Positions 24,401-36,023 of a stretch of DNA of 64,000 bases are shown here, in pieces; positions within the stretch are counted from its first letter, which is position 1; each line of letters opens with the position of its first letter. The notes beneath the pieces are model-generated. The model worked only from the letters and a program-made list of their open reading frames with translations, was not told where the DNA came from and made no database searches. Position numbers and translations under genes: made by a program. Where the stretch lies: NCBI GenBank assembly GCA_014529385.2, contig CM043951.1, forward strand, positions 109,588,469 through 109,652,468, in the 5' to 3' direction. This DNA is from Adiantum capillus-veneris. Lineage: Eukaryota; Streptophyta; Polypodiopsida; Polypodiales; Pteridaceae.

Positions 24401-25700
24401 AGAGACTTTTGCTCCCACTTGTCGTATGACTACTGTGCGTTTTCTATGTGCATTGGCAGCTCATTTTGGTTGGGATGTACATCAATCAGACATTGTTACT
24501 GCTTTCTTGAATGGTGACATATTTGAGGAAGTTTATGTAACGCAGCCTCGCGGTTTTGTCATAAAAGGACAAGAGGACAAAGTGTGCAAATGTAAGAAGG
24601 CTTTGTATGGGTTGAAGCAATCTCCTCGTGCTTGGTATGAGAAAGCTGACACTCATTTGGTTAAACGAGGCTTTCGTAACAGTCCAACAGAAAGCACATT
24701 GTATGTAAAGCGTGAGGATGATGTATTTCTCATTGTGGTTCTTTATGTTGATGATTTGCTGATCACTGGACCAAATGAGAGACATATTGCTGAATTTAAG
24801 GCTGATTTGAATGCTACTTTCAAGATGAAAGATTTGGGGCTGTTGCATCATTACTTGGGTATACAGTTTAAGCAGTGTGATGGTGGTATTGCCTTGTGTC
24901 AGAAAAGTTACATAGAGACATTGCTATGTAAGTTTGGACTTGAGGATTGCAAACCTATTGCCACTCCCATGGAAACAGGTTTGAAGTTGAGTCTACATGA
25001 TGCTGGCGATCCTACTGATGTCACTCTTTACCAAACTGCTATTGGCTGCCTCATTTATGTATGCAACACGAGGCCAGATATTCAGTTTGCAGTCTCGCAT
25101 GTCAGCAGATTTATGCATAGCCCAGGGTCTAAGCATTGGCAGGCTGTCAAGAGGATTTTTCGCTACCTTAGTGGCACTTTACATCTTGGCTTGTTTTATC
25201 CCAAGGGGGGATCATTGCCGCCAGACTTACATGCTTTTTCGGACTCAGATTGGGCTGGTTGTTTTGACACGCGAGTGTCCACAAGTGGTTTTTGTTTCAT
25301 GCTTGGCAGTTCATGTATATCATGGTTGAGCAAAAAGCAACCTACTGTGGCCACTTCGAGTTGTGAGGCTGAGTACAGGGCAGTCTTCACAGCTACCGTT
25401 GAGTGTGTATGGCTCAGACGCCTTATGGCTGACTTGGGTGTTGGACAGGACACTGCCAACACTATCTACACTGACAGTTAGAGCGCATTGGCAGTTGCGA
25501 GGAACCCAGTTTTTCATGCTCGCACAAAGCACATTGAGGTGCATTACCACTATGTCAGGGAGAGGCTCTCAGCAGGAGAGATCAGCTTGGCTTATGTGAC
25601 AACACAGGACAACCTTGCAGATCTTTTCACAAAGGCATTGTCTCGTGAGAAGCTTGAAGTTTTCCGCAAAGCTTTGGGCTTACTCCCCTTTGTGGACTGA
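21414..25700 (+). pseudogene. Copia-1 gag-pol polyprotein, two in-frame TAG stops
   Basis: A single reading frame starts at MADNNNTDVF. Domains in order: gag; zinc knuckle CHYCKSNDHLIKSC (about 22262); protease with DSGAT (about 22519); gag-pre-integrase LWHARFGHLN (about 22929). The integrase has D (LVHSDVCGP, 23120), D (RSDRGGEY, 23314) and E (QNGVAERKN, 23419). Reverse transcriptase has YVDD (about 24741) and RNase H starts at DSDWAG (about 25239). The order integrase before RT defines Ty1/copia. Two TAG codons (23916-23918, between integrase and RT, and 25479-25481, in RNase H at a position usually Gln) are the only disruptions I see. An upstream in-frame ATG at 21354 lies in leader sequence; 21414 is preferred because gag similarity begins there. 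Confidence 0.95.
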
Positions 25701-25775
25701 TCCTGTCCTCAGGGCATGGCACTTCCCTTTACTCATGTGCCAGCTCTCGTTCACCGCATCACTCCAGGGGGGATT

Positions 25776-26002
25776 TGTTACCATATACATGTGGTAGTGA
25801 TGTGTGTGAACACACTAGGACCGCCGGGGCATTTTTTCCCTCTTTAGGAGGTTTTTTCCCCCGTGCATTGTATATACGCCCATCACTCTAGGGCTATCTA
25901 TCTTTCCATTGCACACTAAGTAACACACTCTCTATTGTGTGCCTTGAGCTTCCTTCGTCTTCTCCAAGCTGTGTGTGTTTCTCTGCAACCCTAATTCCAA
26001 CA
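25776..26002 (+). repeat. Copia-1 3' LTR
   Basis: Same length as the 5' LTR with two substitutions. Preceded by the polypurine tract CAGGGGGGATT and followed by the ATTTT target duplication. Confidence 0.95.
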
Positions 26003-26593
26003 ATTTTGACAGAGTTTCCCCAGAAGTAGAGCAGCGAGAACCCAAAATATAGACTGTATATGTATGCATAAATTGTCAACAATAGAACCCGAGCATCAAA
26101 TAGGAATCACTAGTACATAGCCTATGGCGAGGTCACAAAAAGGGTGCTCCAGCTACATGTATCACCGAAAGGATCTCCACATTTGAGAATCCCCTAGCGC
26201 AATAAAACCTCACGCTATCGACCCTCACACGAAGGCTAATGCAAATCGCGTATAGTCAAGTCTCAGAAATGACTATCTTCCAGACCAAGTCTCAAAAATG
26301 GCTAGGACTGCCAAATAAAACCAAATATGGATCCTCAAAGACGTACAATGGCAGTTTCCACAAGTAACGTACAATCCAGCAGACAATGCGCTCAAACAGG
26401 CGCCAAGTGATGCATACCCACAACAACTGCAAGTGACACCACTGCTAGTATGTCACTGTACTCCAGCTACCTGTACCTGTGTGAATCACCTGTACCTATA
26501 CCTGTCCCTGTAACCTGTAACCTCGAATCTCGAAGCTCGAAGCTCGAAGCAGAAGGTACTCGAAGAAGATTCTCCGTCGGGACGCCAAAAGAA
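26003..26593 (-). other. E2 leader and primer-site region
   Basis: On the minus strand the LTR end at 26594 is followed by a short spacer and TTTTGGCGTCCCGACGG (candidate primer site). CTTCTTCGAGTACC and repeated GCTTCGAG words follow, then about 500 bp of leader up to the Copia-1 insertion. No ORF is supported. Confidence 0.7.
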
Positions 26594-26760
26594 TGTGAGC
26601 GGGATGGAAACACACAGAACTCCTCTATAACAACGCGACACACACTCTTGGGATGATACACACACACTATGGGGCACCACTCGGCTTACACAACCCACCT
26701 GGCCGAGATAGGGAACACAACGATGGAGTGAGAGGAGAGAGACTATCCAGTTACCCACTC

Positions 26761-26795
<35 letters not shown>

Positions 26796-27770
26796 CTCAG
26801 CTCAAAAGAGGAGAACTTCTGATGTTTAGATACAAATGAGCTTGGGCCAACACCAATGGGGCAAATAGCTCACACAATATGGGTAAAATAAGCCAGATAC
26901 AATCACAAACTGGAGCAGAAGCTTCGCTCATAGGAGAAACTTACACAGCCAAAATAGCAAAAAACCAGTGAGGAATTTGGCAAAATGAAGAGCTCCATCG
27001 CGACCGGAATGTCCCAAAACCCTAGTCTACAATGTCAAAGTGCTCAAATCCGACCTCGGATGAGCAGTTTACGGCCAAAACAAGCTCCAAAAACCCCAAA
27101 AACACAGTTGCAGTTGTTCCTCCTCTTCTGTCCACTCTTTTTCTGGTCTTCTCTCTGTTTTTTCAGTTCCCACACTTAGCTTTATTACTTGGGCACCCTT
27201 AGCCTTTTAGATGATCTCAACGGACCCCGAACAGGCAAAAAACTGACCTCGCAGTGCATAGTTGTCACCCTTCTGCATCCATACACACACCTGGCACTCG
27301 ACTCTTTTCAATAATGTATCCCGCCACCACGTGAAGTGGCCCCAAAAGATGTTCCCCATGATGACCTTTCTGTATAATTACCACAAGAAAACACCCACGT
27401 CGTGTCCGTACTCATCCACGTGCAAATATTGACCCCATTCGGCCTCCTGACGCCACTAGATGCCATCTGACGCAATTGCTCACCTCATGTCATCGGCTCG
27501 CGGATAGCTTCCTCAAGATGTTTTACGCACTACCAAATCCTCATTATTATAGGAAAAACACATTGGTAATGGTGATAGTGAAAATCGATGCACTATGTAT
27601 ATGTTGTCCTATCTGTACACATGTGGGCCCCACCAACTACCAACTTGAGATGTTTCATGCACTACCAACTCCTCATTATTATAGAAAAAACACACTGGTA
27701 CTGGTGATAGTGAAAATCGATGCACTATGTATATGCTGTCCTATCTGTACACATGTGGGGCCCACGTAAC
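26594..27770 (-). repeat. E2 LTR (inverted), main part
   Basis: Reverse complement of the 17417-18565 LTR. Includes a CA run near 26764-26792, matching the TG/CT run of the plus copy. Contains a private tandem duplication of about 132 bp (units 27516-27647 and 27648-27770, each with GAAAATCGATGCACTATGTA). Ends at the GTAAC target duplication of Copia-2. The last 89 bp of the LTR resume at 40801. Confidence 0.9.
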
Positions 27771-27962
27771 TGTTGGGGTTTAAAGCCCAATGTGGTCGCC
27801 CAGGTAAGTGGGTGGGCCGCCAGGTATGTACACATATTCTTTTGTAAAAACCTAATAAGAACTCACTATGCTCTACACATTACACTAGAGCGAGTTCACC
27901 ATATCGTCGTGCTCTTCTTCTCGCACTCTCTCTCATGTCACACTTCCGCTCGTACTCCTTCA
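27771..27962 (+). repeat. Copia-2 5' LTR
   Basis: Starts TGTTGGGGTTTAAAGCCC, ends CGTACTCCTTCA. Confidence 0.95.
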
Positions 27963-27964
27963 AC

Positions 27965-27976
27965 TGGTATCAGAGC
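27965..27976 (+). other. Copia-2 primer-binding site
   Basis: TGGTATCAGAGC, complementary to the initiator Met-tRNA 3' end, two bases after the LTR. Confidence 0.9.
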
Positions 27977-29021
27977 TTAGATCGAGGCCCGGGGCAGCAT
28001 TTGCAGGTAGCCAGAGTCACTTGCTCAGATTGGAGTGAGATTCGACAGGCGAAGACACGGCCCCAAATCATTCTGAGGTCATCTCGGCCACCGTTCGGCT
28101 TCGACAAAGTTCTGCGCAGGCCATTTTCGACTACGTGGTCTCAGCGGGTGCAGATCCGACTCTGCAAATTTGGGGTTTCGGCCTACGACTGCAGGTGCTA
28201 AGGATATCGGCACTCCCAGAGTGCTGATTTGTGGTTGTCTACACATCGAAGGACGGCTCACACTTCTTGGAGGCGTGTCACATATGACACGGGTGCATCT
28301 ACACACAGACTGTAGGCGACATCCACTAGTTCATCAGGTAGCTTGTGTTTGTTGCTTGATATTCCAGATTTCATCCTGACATTGCAGGTACTTCCACATG
28401 GGATGTATTGTCAGAGATGATGTATGTCTGTTGAGGGTTTGCTGGCTGTGAGTCACGCAGCAAACAACCGCCGCAACGGTTATAGCATATAGTGGGAAAC
28501 TTGTGGATGTATGATTTTGTGGGAAGTTTATGTACTGTCAGATTTACTGCAGCCTTTGTTGAGGGTTGAGTGAGGTTTTATTGAGCTGGGGGACTCTCGA
28601 ATGTTGAGATCCTTTCGGTGATACAGGTCTTGGAGCGATCCCTCGAGCACCCTTAGATAGGCAGCTAGGATGTATTGATTGTGAGTTAGACAGTTGGGAT
28701 TGCATCTTTGCTTTACTGCCGTTGAGGCATTGTCGCAGTCTATGCTTACAGGACAGTGACATGACAGTGAGAGACAGTACAGGTGCAGGATAGGTTTACC
28801 CACAGCTTACAGTGTTAGAGAGACAGTGGTTTTTTGAGCTGTTTTTTGGTCTGTTTTTTAGTACACCAGAGCCATTTTACAAAGGAGACTCTGCCGAAAT
28901 TTATGCAGAATCTGAAGCTTCCTTGGTTCATTTGACAGGTTGATATTGGTTCAGAGGTCAGTTTACAGGGGAAACTTTGCTGAATTTTTCCCAGGAAAGT
29001 AAACTACTGTGAAGCGTAGCT
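27977..29021 (+). other. Copia-2 leader
   Basis: About 1 kb untranslated leader. It contains several direct words (CAGGT, GACAGT) but no ORF with domain content. Confidence 0.7.
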
Positions 29022-32000
29022 ATGGCTAGATCACAGGACACTGCTCTTTACAATATCAAGAAGCTGGATGGAACCAATTTCCCATTGTGGAAGAAGCAGA
29101 TTTGGCATGTGTTGGTACAAAAGAAGCAGATAAAACCTATAAAGTTCAAGGGGATAAAACCACAAGATATGGACGAAGATGAATGGAGCGAAATGGATGA
29201 ATTGGCACTTTCTACCATTATGCTGACTTTGGCAGAAAGCGTTTACTTCAATGTAGCAGACGCGATGTCGGCTTATGAAGCATGGACAAAAGTGAGTGAT
29301 CTTTATGAGAAGCAGAGTGCAGCTTCATGGGTATACTGGCTTAAGAAGCTTATTTACATGAAGATGAACGAAGGGACACCTATGTCCAATCATTTGAATG
29401 AATTCAACACCATCTACAGTCAGTTGTCAGCTCAAGGTTTCAAGTTTGATGAACCTGTTAGAGCTATGTTCCTGTTGATTACATTGCCGGAAAGTTGGGA
29501 CACTTCTCGCACAGCTTTGAGTAATTCTGCACCTCCAGATGGTTTGAACATAGCAGGTGTAGAAGGTAGTCTGCTTACTGAAGAAACCAATAGAAAGACA
29601 ATGGACAAAGGCAAAGGAACAACCTTAGTTGTCAGGGGAAGGACCAAAGAAAAGTATAAAGGTGGAAAGAGGAATCAGTCTCGTAGCAAGTCCCGCAATG
29701 CTAAAGGCAAGAGTGACATAGAATGCTACCATTGTGGCAAGAAGGGTCACATGAAAAGAGACTGCAGAGAATGGAAAGCAGAAAAAGGCAAAGAGAAAGC
29801 TGAAGACCATGGTGAGAAGAACAAGTCCTTAGTGAAGATTCAAGAAATAAATGTGACAAACACTGTTGCAGAGGATGACAATCTAGTGTTAGGAGACATC
29901 TACTTCTTGAAGAATACAATGGACTCAGCTCTTCTTACAGCATCTGATGGAAATGCACTGAGTGACTGGATTATAGACTCAGGGGCATCACTTCATGTGT
30001 CTCCAAACAAGGAGTGGTTTACCTCTTATGTGACCACTAAAGATCATGTTTGGCTAGGCAATGGGCAGACATGTGAGATCTTAGGTGTTGGAGGTGTTCA
30101 ATTGAAGTTTCAGAACAGCTCTTCTTTCACGCTGAAGAATGTGAGACATGTTCCCGCAATTACAAAGAGCTTGATCAGCACAAGTTTACTTGATGATGCT
30201 GGCTACGTCACCACTTTTGGACAGAACATGTGGAAGATATCCAAGGGTTCTATGACAATAGCACATGGAGTAAAGTCTGGAGGACTTTACATGATTTATG
30301 TATCAAATGTCTCTAAAAATGTAATCAATGTAACCGAGTAGCCGAACGTTTCTTTGTGGCATAGCCGGTTAGGACATATGTCCAAGAAGGGAATGGAAAT
30401 CTTGTCTCGTTCTGGTTATTTGCCTGGATTTTCATTTAATGATTTTGAATTCTGTGAACATTGTCTGTATGGTAAGCAAACACAACAGCCACATAAGCAT
30501 AGAAGCAGTAGAAGAGATACACAGTTGGCACTTGTTCATAGTGATTTGTGTGGACCTATGCCTAACCTATCTCTAGGGGGAGCTTCTTACTTTATGACAT
30601 TTATAGATGATTACTCGAGGAAAGTATGGGTTTACTTTCTCAAGCACAAGGATGAAGCGTTTAGTGTTTTCAAAACGTTTGTGACACTTGTGGAGAATCA
30701 GAGTGGCAAGAAGCTTAAATGCTTACGCACTGATAATGGTGGAGAGTATGTTTCAAAGACCTTTCAGGACTTTTGTGAATCAAAAGGTATAAAACGAGAA
30801 CTTACTGCTCCTTACAATCCTCCTCAAAATGGTGTTGCTGAGAGGATGAATAGGACCATACAAGAGAAGGTCAGAAGTATGTTGTCTAATGCACAGCTGC
30901 CAAATGGGTTTTGAGCTGAAGTTGTATCAACCGCTGTTCATCTTATAAATAGATCTCCTAGCAAGGTTTTGCAGAAGGATTCAGTGCCAGAGATGGTAAG
31001 GTCAGGCAAAATGCCCTCATACAAGAATCTCAGAGTCTTTGGCTGTGAGGCATATACTCGCGTTCCAAAGGAATTTAGGAACAAACTTGAGCCAAAGAGT
31101 AGAAAGTGCATCTTTCTAGGCTATGGTAATTCTGGTGAGATGGGGTACAGACTTTGGGATCTCGAATCCAGAAAGGTTATCCGCAGCAATGATGTTCACT
31201 TTAATGAATCCAAATATCATTCTAAACCAGAGAGGGTTGAGGAGATTAGAAGAGTTGTCTTCCAAGAAGATGGACCTGCACGTGCAAGACAAAATGTCAG
31301 GGCTCAAGAGAAGCAAGGACAGGATAGATTGGAACCACAGGTTGTGGCTGAGCCTGAGCCACCTATTGTGCGTAGATCTGGACGTATCACGCGACCTCCT
31401 GATAGGTTTGTTCCATCTATGAACTATGTCATGTTGACTGATTGCAATGAGACTTCATGTTACAAGGAAGCAGTGCAAATGAAGGACTCCAAGAATTGGC
31501 AATTGGCCATGCAGTCAAAGATGACAGCTCTGCATAAAAACCAGACATGGAAGCTAGTTAAATTACCGCAGGGCAAAAAGGCTCTACCTTGTAAATGGGT
31601 TTACAGGTATAAGATCACCGCTCATGATAGTCAGCCAAAGTACAAAGCAAGGCTTATTGCCAAGGGCTTTAAGCAAGAACAAGGCATTGACTTTGATGAA
31701 GTCTTCTCTCCGCTGGTCAAGATGACTACATTGAGATGCTTTCTTGCATTGGTTGCCATATTAGATTTGGTGTTGCACCAAATGGATGTCAAGACAGCGT
31801 TCTTGCATGGTGATTTAGATGTGGAAATCTACATGCAGCAGCCAGAAGGGTTTGTTGAGAAACGCAAGGAAGATTTGGTATGCCAGTTGTTAAAGAGTCT
31901 TTATGGCTTAAAACAATCACCGAGGGAATGGTACCATAAGTTCCACAAGTTTATGCTTTCTCAAGGCTACAAACGTAGTGAGTTCAATCACTGTCTATAT

Positions 32001-32587
32001 ACAAAGAAGGCTAAGGATGGCAATTGGCTGATCCTTATTTTGTATGTGGATGACATGTTGATTGCTGGCAAGCACTTGGAAGAAATTTCAGCTTTGAAGT
32101 CAAAGATGGCAAAATTGTTTGACACGAAAGACATGGGTGAGGCAAGTCATATACTTGGTATGCACATTGAGAGACACAGATCAAAGAAGTTGATTTGGTT
32201 ATCTCAAACAGAGTATATTGACAAGGTTTTGCAACGTTTCAATATGGAGAAGGGAAAGGAATTGAGTGTTCCATTGCCACCATATGTGAAACTTGGAAAA
32301 CAAGATTGTCCTGTGTCTGAGGAAGAACAGGCTGAAATGGATAAGATTCCATATGCGTCTGCAGTGGGTAGTTTAATGTATGCAATGATTGCTACTCGCC
32401 CAGACATTGCATTTGCAGTGGGAATAGTAAGTCGATACATGTCAAAACCAGGCAAGAAACATTGGGAGGCAGTGAAAGGAAATGATTGAGATACCTGAAA
32501 GCTACAAAGAGTATGCGTATATGCTATGGGAGTCAGGAGCTAAGTGTAAAGGGTTTTACAGACTCAGATTATGCAAGTGACTTAGAC
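29022..32587 (+). pseudogene. Copia-2 gag-pol up to the T insertion
   Basis: Starts MARSQDTALYNIKKLDG (UBN2-type gag with NFPLWKKQIW). Zinc knuckle CYHCGKKGHMKRDC (about 29724); protease IIDSGASLHV (about 29970); gag-pre-integrase SLWHSRLGHM (30348). Integrase catalytic D, D, E lie in LVHSDLCGP, RTDNGGEY and NGVAERMN. Reverse transcriptase has YVDDML (about 32043). Breaks: stops at 30339-30341 and 30912-30914 (the latter at a position normally Trp) and a frameshift near 32480 after KKHWEAVK. The frame then reaches FTDSDYASDLD of RNase H, where transposon T begins. The 3' piece is at 40096-40514. Confidence 0.95.
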
Positions 32588-32645
32588 ATTAGGGGAATTT
32601 TGAGGTCATTTTTGTGCCTTTTAGCGTGTAGAGAGAGAGTGGTCT
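32588..32645 (+). repeat. Transposon T left terminal inverted repeat
   Basis: Imperfect inverted match to 40040-40095. The outer 31 bp differ at two positions, one of which breaks the TGACGTCA palindrome that is intact at the right end. Confidence 0.85.
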
Positions 32646-32966
32646 CAACCAATGGTTGAAGAGCTTCCGTTACGGAACCTCTATTTTTGAAAACTCACAA
32701 AAAAAGCAAATAGTCTATCTTTACCGCAACTTTGAGCTGGTAAATAGCAATGTAAACAAGTAAAAGTGCAAAGGCATTTAATAGCTGTCGCTTTTAGAAA
32801 GACGTACTTCTCATATTATATTGTTTTCATTTTGCACGTTGCCATCATAAAACAACGTTTGGATTATATCTCATGATCTTTTCCAGTTTTGAACCGTTTT
32901 TTGCACATTCTGCTTATTCTTCTCTTGAACTCAGACTAGACTTCTCTGCTCATTTCTTTTTTCACC

Positions 32967-33641
32967 ATGGAATCTTCATCACGATCAAAACGACCAAGAA
33001 CTTCCATTGAAGCCATTATCACTTACAACACGACTGATCAAAATGGACAGAGTAGAATTTCTATATTCATGCCCATTGTAGTTTCTATAGACTTTAGACT
33101 CAGAAAATCTAGAACAATGTTTTCAGTGAAGACTTTAGACTCAGCAAATGTACTTGAATTTGTGGATGAGGGTTGGAACACCAAAACAGTGAATGGAATC
33201 ACTTGTTATGTGCAAGCTGGCTCAATTGCTTGCAAATACATGATAGGGACACAAAACTTCATTATGTCATTTTATTACTGAAGATGGCACTATGTTGGTG
33301 GTCAGCTAACTCCACTTGATCAAGACATGGAGGAATTCATTGACAGCCCAATAGAAGACATTGATATATGGGTAAACAATGAGCATCTGTCAATTGTAAA
33401 GATAAGAGGCATGTGTAGCTTACAACAATTGAGATTGGACCTACAAAATGATGAAATTGAACTGCCCACAACATTCTGCTTTCAAGTAAATGGTAGAAAG
33501 GTAACTATTATGCCTAAAAGTCTCTTGTTCTCTTATTGGTTCTTTATTTAACTTTGACTTTTTTTGTAGGTATCAAAAAGGAATGAAAACAGGCTACAGT
33601 GCAAGGACATCTTGGATGGCATTGTACATTTGGTGCCTTAA
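32967..33641 (+). pseudogene. T1: orphan transposon protein, possible ubiquitin-like fold
   Basis: Start ATG in good context (CACCATGG). Exon 1 is 32967-33500 and exon 2 is 33570-33641, joined in phase 0 by a GT-AG intron ending TTTTTTTGTAG; the stop is at 33639-33641. About 200 residues. The N-terminus is basic (SRSKRPRTS). The C-terminal 70 residues have the alternating pattern SLQQLRLDL...ELPTTFCFQVNGRKV...LQCKDI, which looks like a beta-grasp (ubiquitin-like) domain; this is only pattern inference. One in-frame TGA at 33279-33281 disrupts it. It is the leftmost gene of T and is transcribed inward. No family recognised. Confidence 0.55.
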
Positions 33642-33654
33642 ACATCCTTCAAGG

Positions 33655-33765
33655 CAATTTTGTAACACATGCCTACAAGGATCTTATTTTGTATCACATG
33701 ACCTACAAGGATCTTATTTTGTATCACATGATTTAAAAGGATCTTTATTTTGTTATTGAAATGCA
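33655..33765 (+). repeat. Tandem repeat of about 30 bp, three units
   Basis: Units contain CTACAAGGATCTTATTTTGT at about 33671 and 33703 and a diverged TTAAAAGGATCTTTATTTTG at about 33733, between the converging 3' ends of T1 and T2. Confidence 0.7.
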
Positions 33766-33948
33766 ACTTTTTCAAACATCCAATGATTTGATTTTGTAAC
33801 AGAGTCTTAAAACAAGTATTCAATTTCAAATATTTGCACTTACATACAAGGTTCCATACAAGGGCCAATTGGTTACAAGTGGGCTATAGAATAGACAATT
33901 GGATACAATAGAGAACTGAGAAGCTTGATACAAGTGGGCTACAATAAG

Positions 33949-36023
33949 CTAGAATAGTTTTTTGGCAGGAGTTTTCCTGTCCCTAGGGGACTTCCTTAAT
34001 GGGGTTGGTGCTTTTGCAGGAGATTTTCTTTTTGAAGTGGGCTCTTTTGTCCTGGGAGATTTTCTTTTTGAAGTGGGCTTGACTAGAGGGCTTGAAGGCT
34101 GCTTCCTCTTTCTCTTATCATCCATCTCTTCACTTGCCTTTTCCTACTCACCACTCTCTTCTTCATCTTCCAGCTTTGCTTTCCCCTTCTCTTCAACATC
34201 ATCATCTTCAAATACCTCTTGCAGTTCTCCATTTGCTTCAATCATATACTTGATAATCCTTGCTCTTGTCAACCATAGCACTCTCTGTTGATCTATACAA
34301 GGCAATAGAAAGAAAGTTTTAGGAACAATAAAATGAGAAAAAATACAGCTGGCAAATATGAAATATGCTATACTTCTATATCCTGATTGTCATTGCAGTA
34401 TATGAAGTCCAAGAGGAGCTTGGCATTTGTCAATACCCTCCATCCACATGAATGGCTTTCAGGCTGGATTGGAACCTGCAATTCATTACATGTATTTTTG
34501 GGAAAAAATCTTTGAGGATAATCCATTGAAGTGAACAAAGCATAAAGAATTCCAACCTTCACCACTACAAAATGGATGTCATTCAGCATCTATAAATCTT
34601 ATAGTAGCACTATCCAAAATTCTTTATAAATGAGGTTCTGCTTTACTAAAAGTATGTGCTTATGGTTTACAAAATGTGTCTGCTGCTATACTTACAATTT
34701 TGCTTGACCATGTACTCCAGCAAGAGAATTGACAAAGTAGCATTTTCTTTTCACAATATCAATTGCAATTAAACTCCAATGTGAGCTATAAAAACAAGCC
34801 TCAGTTAGCCTTCTAACGTGAATTAGCAAATTCTCTTCACAAGGTGTAGGTAGAAAACTTACCTCTCATGATAAGGAATCAAGAAAAATTCACAGATTTC
34901 CAAGTCCACATGAGTCAACCACTTTGTGAGCTCTCTAATGTTTGTCTCTGTCCTGAGAAATTGGGAGATAGCAGGGTCTAAAATCTCCACCTTTTGTTGA
35001 AGGTCTGGCTCATATGAATGCATCATTAACCTGGTAAAGAGTTCTTGTTATATAAAGAGTTCTTGCTATAAACAAAAATACAGAGGAAAACAAAAACAAC
35101 CTAAGGCATGTGATAAGGAGTGGAGAATTCATCTCCTTGGTCCAGTCCTTGAGAATTTCCAAGGTCTCAGAGTCAAGTGAATTGTAATCCTCCCTAGGAT
35201 CCTCCCCACTGAATAGAGTGACAACAAAACCAGTAGGATTGACACTCCTCAAGAGGGGCACTGGCTGAGGTTCCAACAGGTCAAGCTCCTTTCTCTCTGC
35301 AATTTCCTTGTCTTACTTGGCTCTCTTTTTCCTTTCCTTTTCCTCTTCTTCAGTAGTATCAAAAACTCCTACTTCAGGCTCCTTGGGCTTCCTCCATGGA
35401 GGAATGTTGAGAATATTGAATTCCTTTATATCATGCATAGGGACAGGCTCCAAAATTTTTGAAAACCTGTATGTCAGCCTCCTAAGAGTGATCATGTCTT
35501 TGTCCATCAGAGTAACCCTATGGGCATGAGCTGCACAAATATAGGCATCTTGGAAAATCTCAATCATAAAGTCCTCAGAAGCCTCCTGGATACATGCCAA
35601 TGCAGTACTAGTCCACCTCATGGAAATCTTATACTCCTCTACAACTTGTCTGCACAGTCTCTGGAAGGGCAGTTTGGGAATTGCAAGATTGATGGCCTTT
35701 ATGGCCTTCCTTATCTCTCTTAGACATTTGACCCCCTGCTTGAACTTTCTCTTTGTAAGGAGAGGCTTAAGCTGCATAGGCTTGGAAGCTTTCCTCTGAT
35801 GTGTATCTTTCCTTTTGCTTGTTTTAGGGTCGGGTAGAGAAGAATCCTTCCTCTGAGATTTGGTCTTCTTTGTGCCAGCAGAGGTTGGTTTGCCAGGATC
35901 TTTAGAAGTGGATGGTTGGTTTGGTAAAGTACTAGCTGAAGCTTTGCTAGGCTTAGGAATCTCTTCTTCATCTTTGGATAGAGGCTCATCAACTTTCCTT
36001 GCAATCTTCTTGGTCCTTGCCAT
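33949..36023 (-). pseudogene. T2: histone H3-like (CENH3-like features) fused to Ulp1-type protease
   Basis: Starts MARTKKIARKV, like the H3 tail, followed by a Lys/Ser/Pro-rich tail to residue ~95. The histone fold spans residues ~100-184: LREIRK, KLPFQRL, MRWTSTAL, IQEASEDF, CAAHAHRVTLMDKD, RRL. The spacing matches H3; W in RWT and the ED-VTLM-KD run recall CENH3. Inferred exons: 36023-35101, 35030-34863, 34785-34696, ~34590-34374, 34284-33949 (the start of exon 4 is unsure). Exons 3-4 give SHWSLIAIDI (His of a C48 cysteine protease) and VPIQPESHSCGW (Gln and catalytic Cys). Exon 5 is acidic, then basic with repeated TSKRKSP. In-frame stops at 35313-35315 and 34144-34146 suggest this copy is dead. 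Known: Ulp1 proteases cut SUMO and occur in some plant transposons; H3 packs DNA. The fusion's role is unknown. Confidence 0.8.

Larger units (their letters stand above)
20825..26002 (+). mobile_element. Copia-1, complete Ty1/copia element
   Basis: Two 227-bp LTRs (20825-21051 and 25776-26002) flank a primer-binding site, one long gag-pol frame and a G-rich polypurine tract (about 25766-25772). ATTTT is duplicated at 20820-20824 and 26003-26007. I count two differences between the LTRs (T/G near 20854, T/C near 21005), which suggests a recent insertion. It interrupts the leader of E2. Confidence 0.95.

Noticed and set aside
32588-32592. PIF/Harbinger assignment of T from a TTA/TAA pair at the ends
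   Set aside because: TTA and TAA at the two sides are inverted parts of the TIR, not a direct duplication.
33949-36023. T2 as an ordinary host histone H3 gene
   Set aside because: It lies between matched terminal inverted repeats inside a copia element, has introns and a protease extension, and carries stops. A host gene captured by the transposon is possible, but a resident host gene is not.
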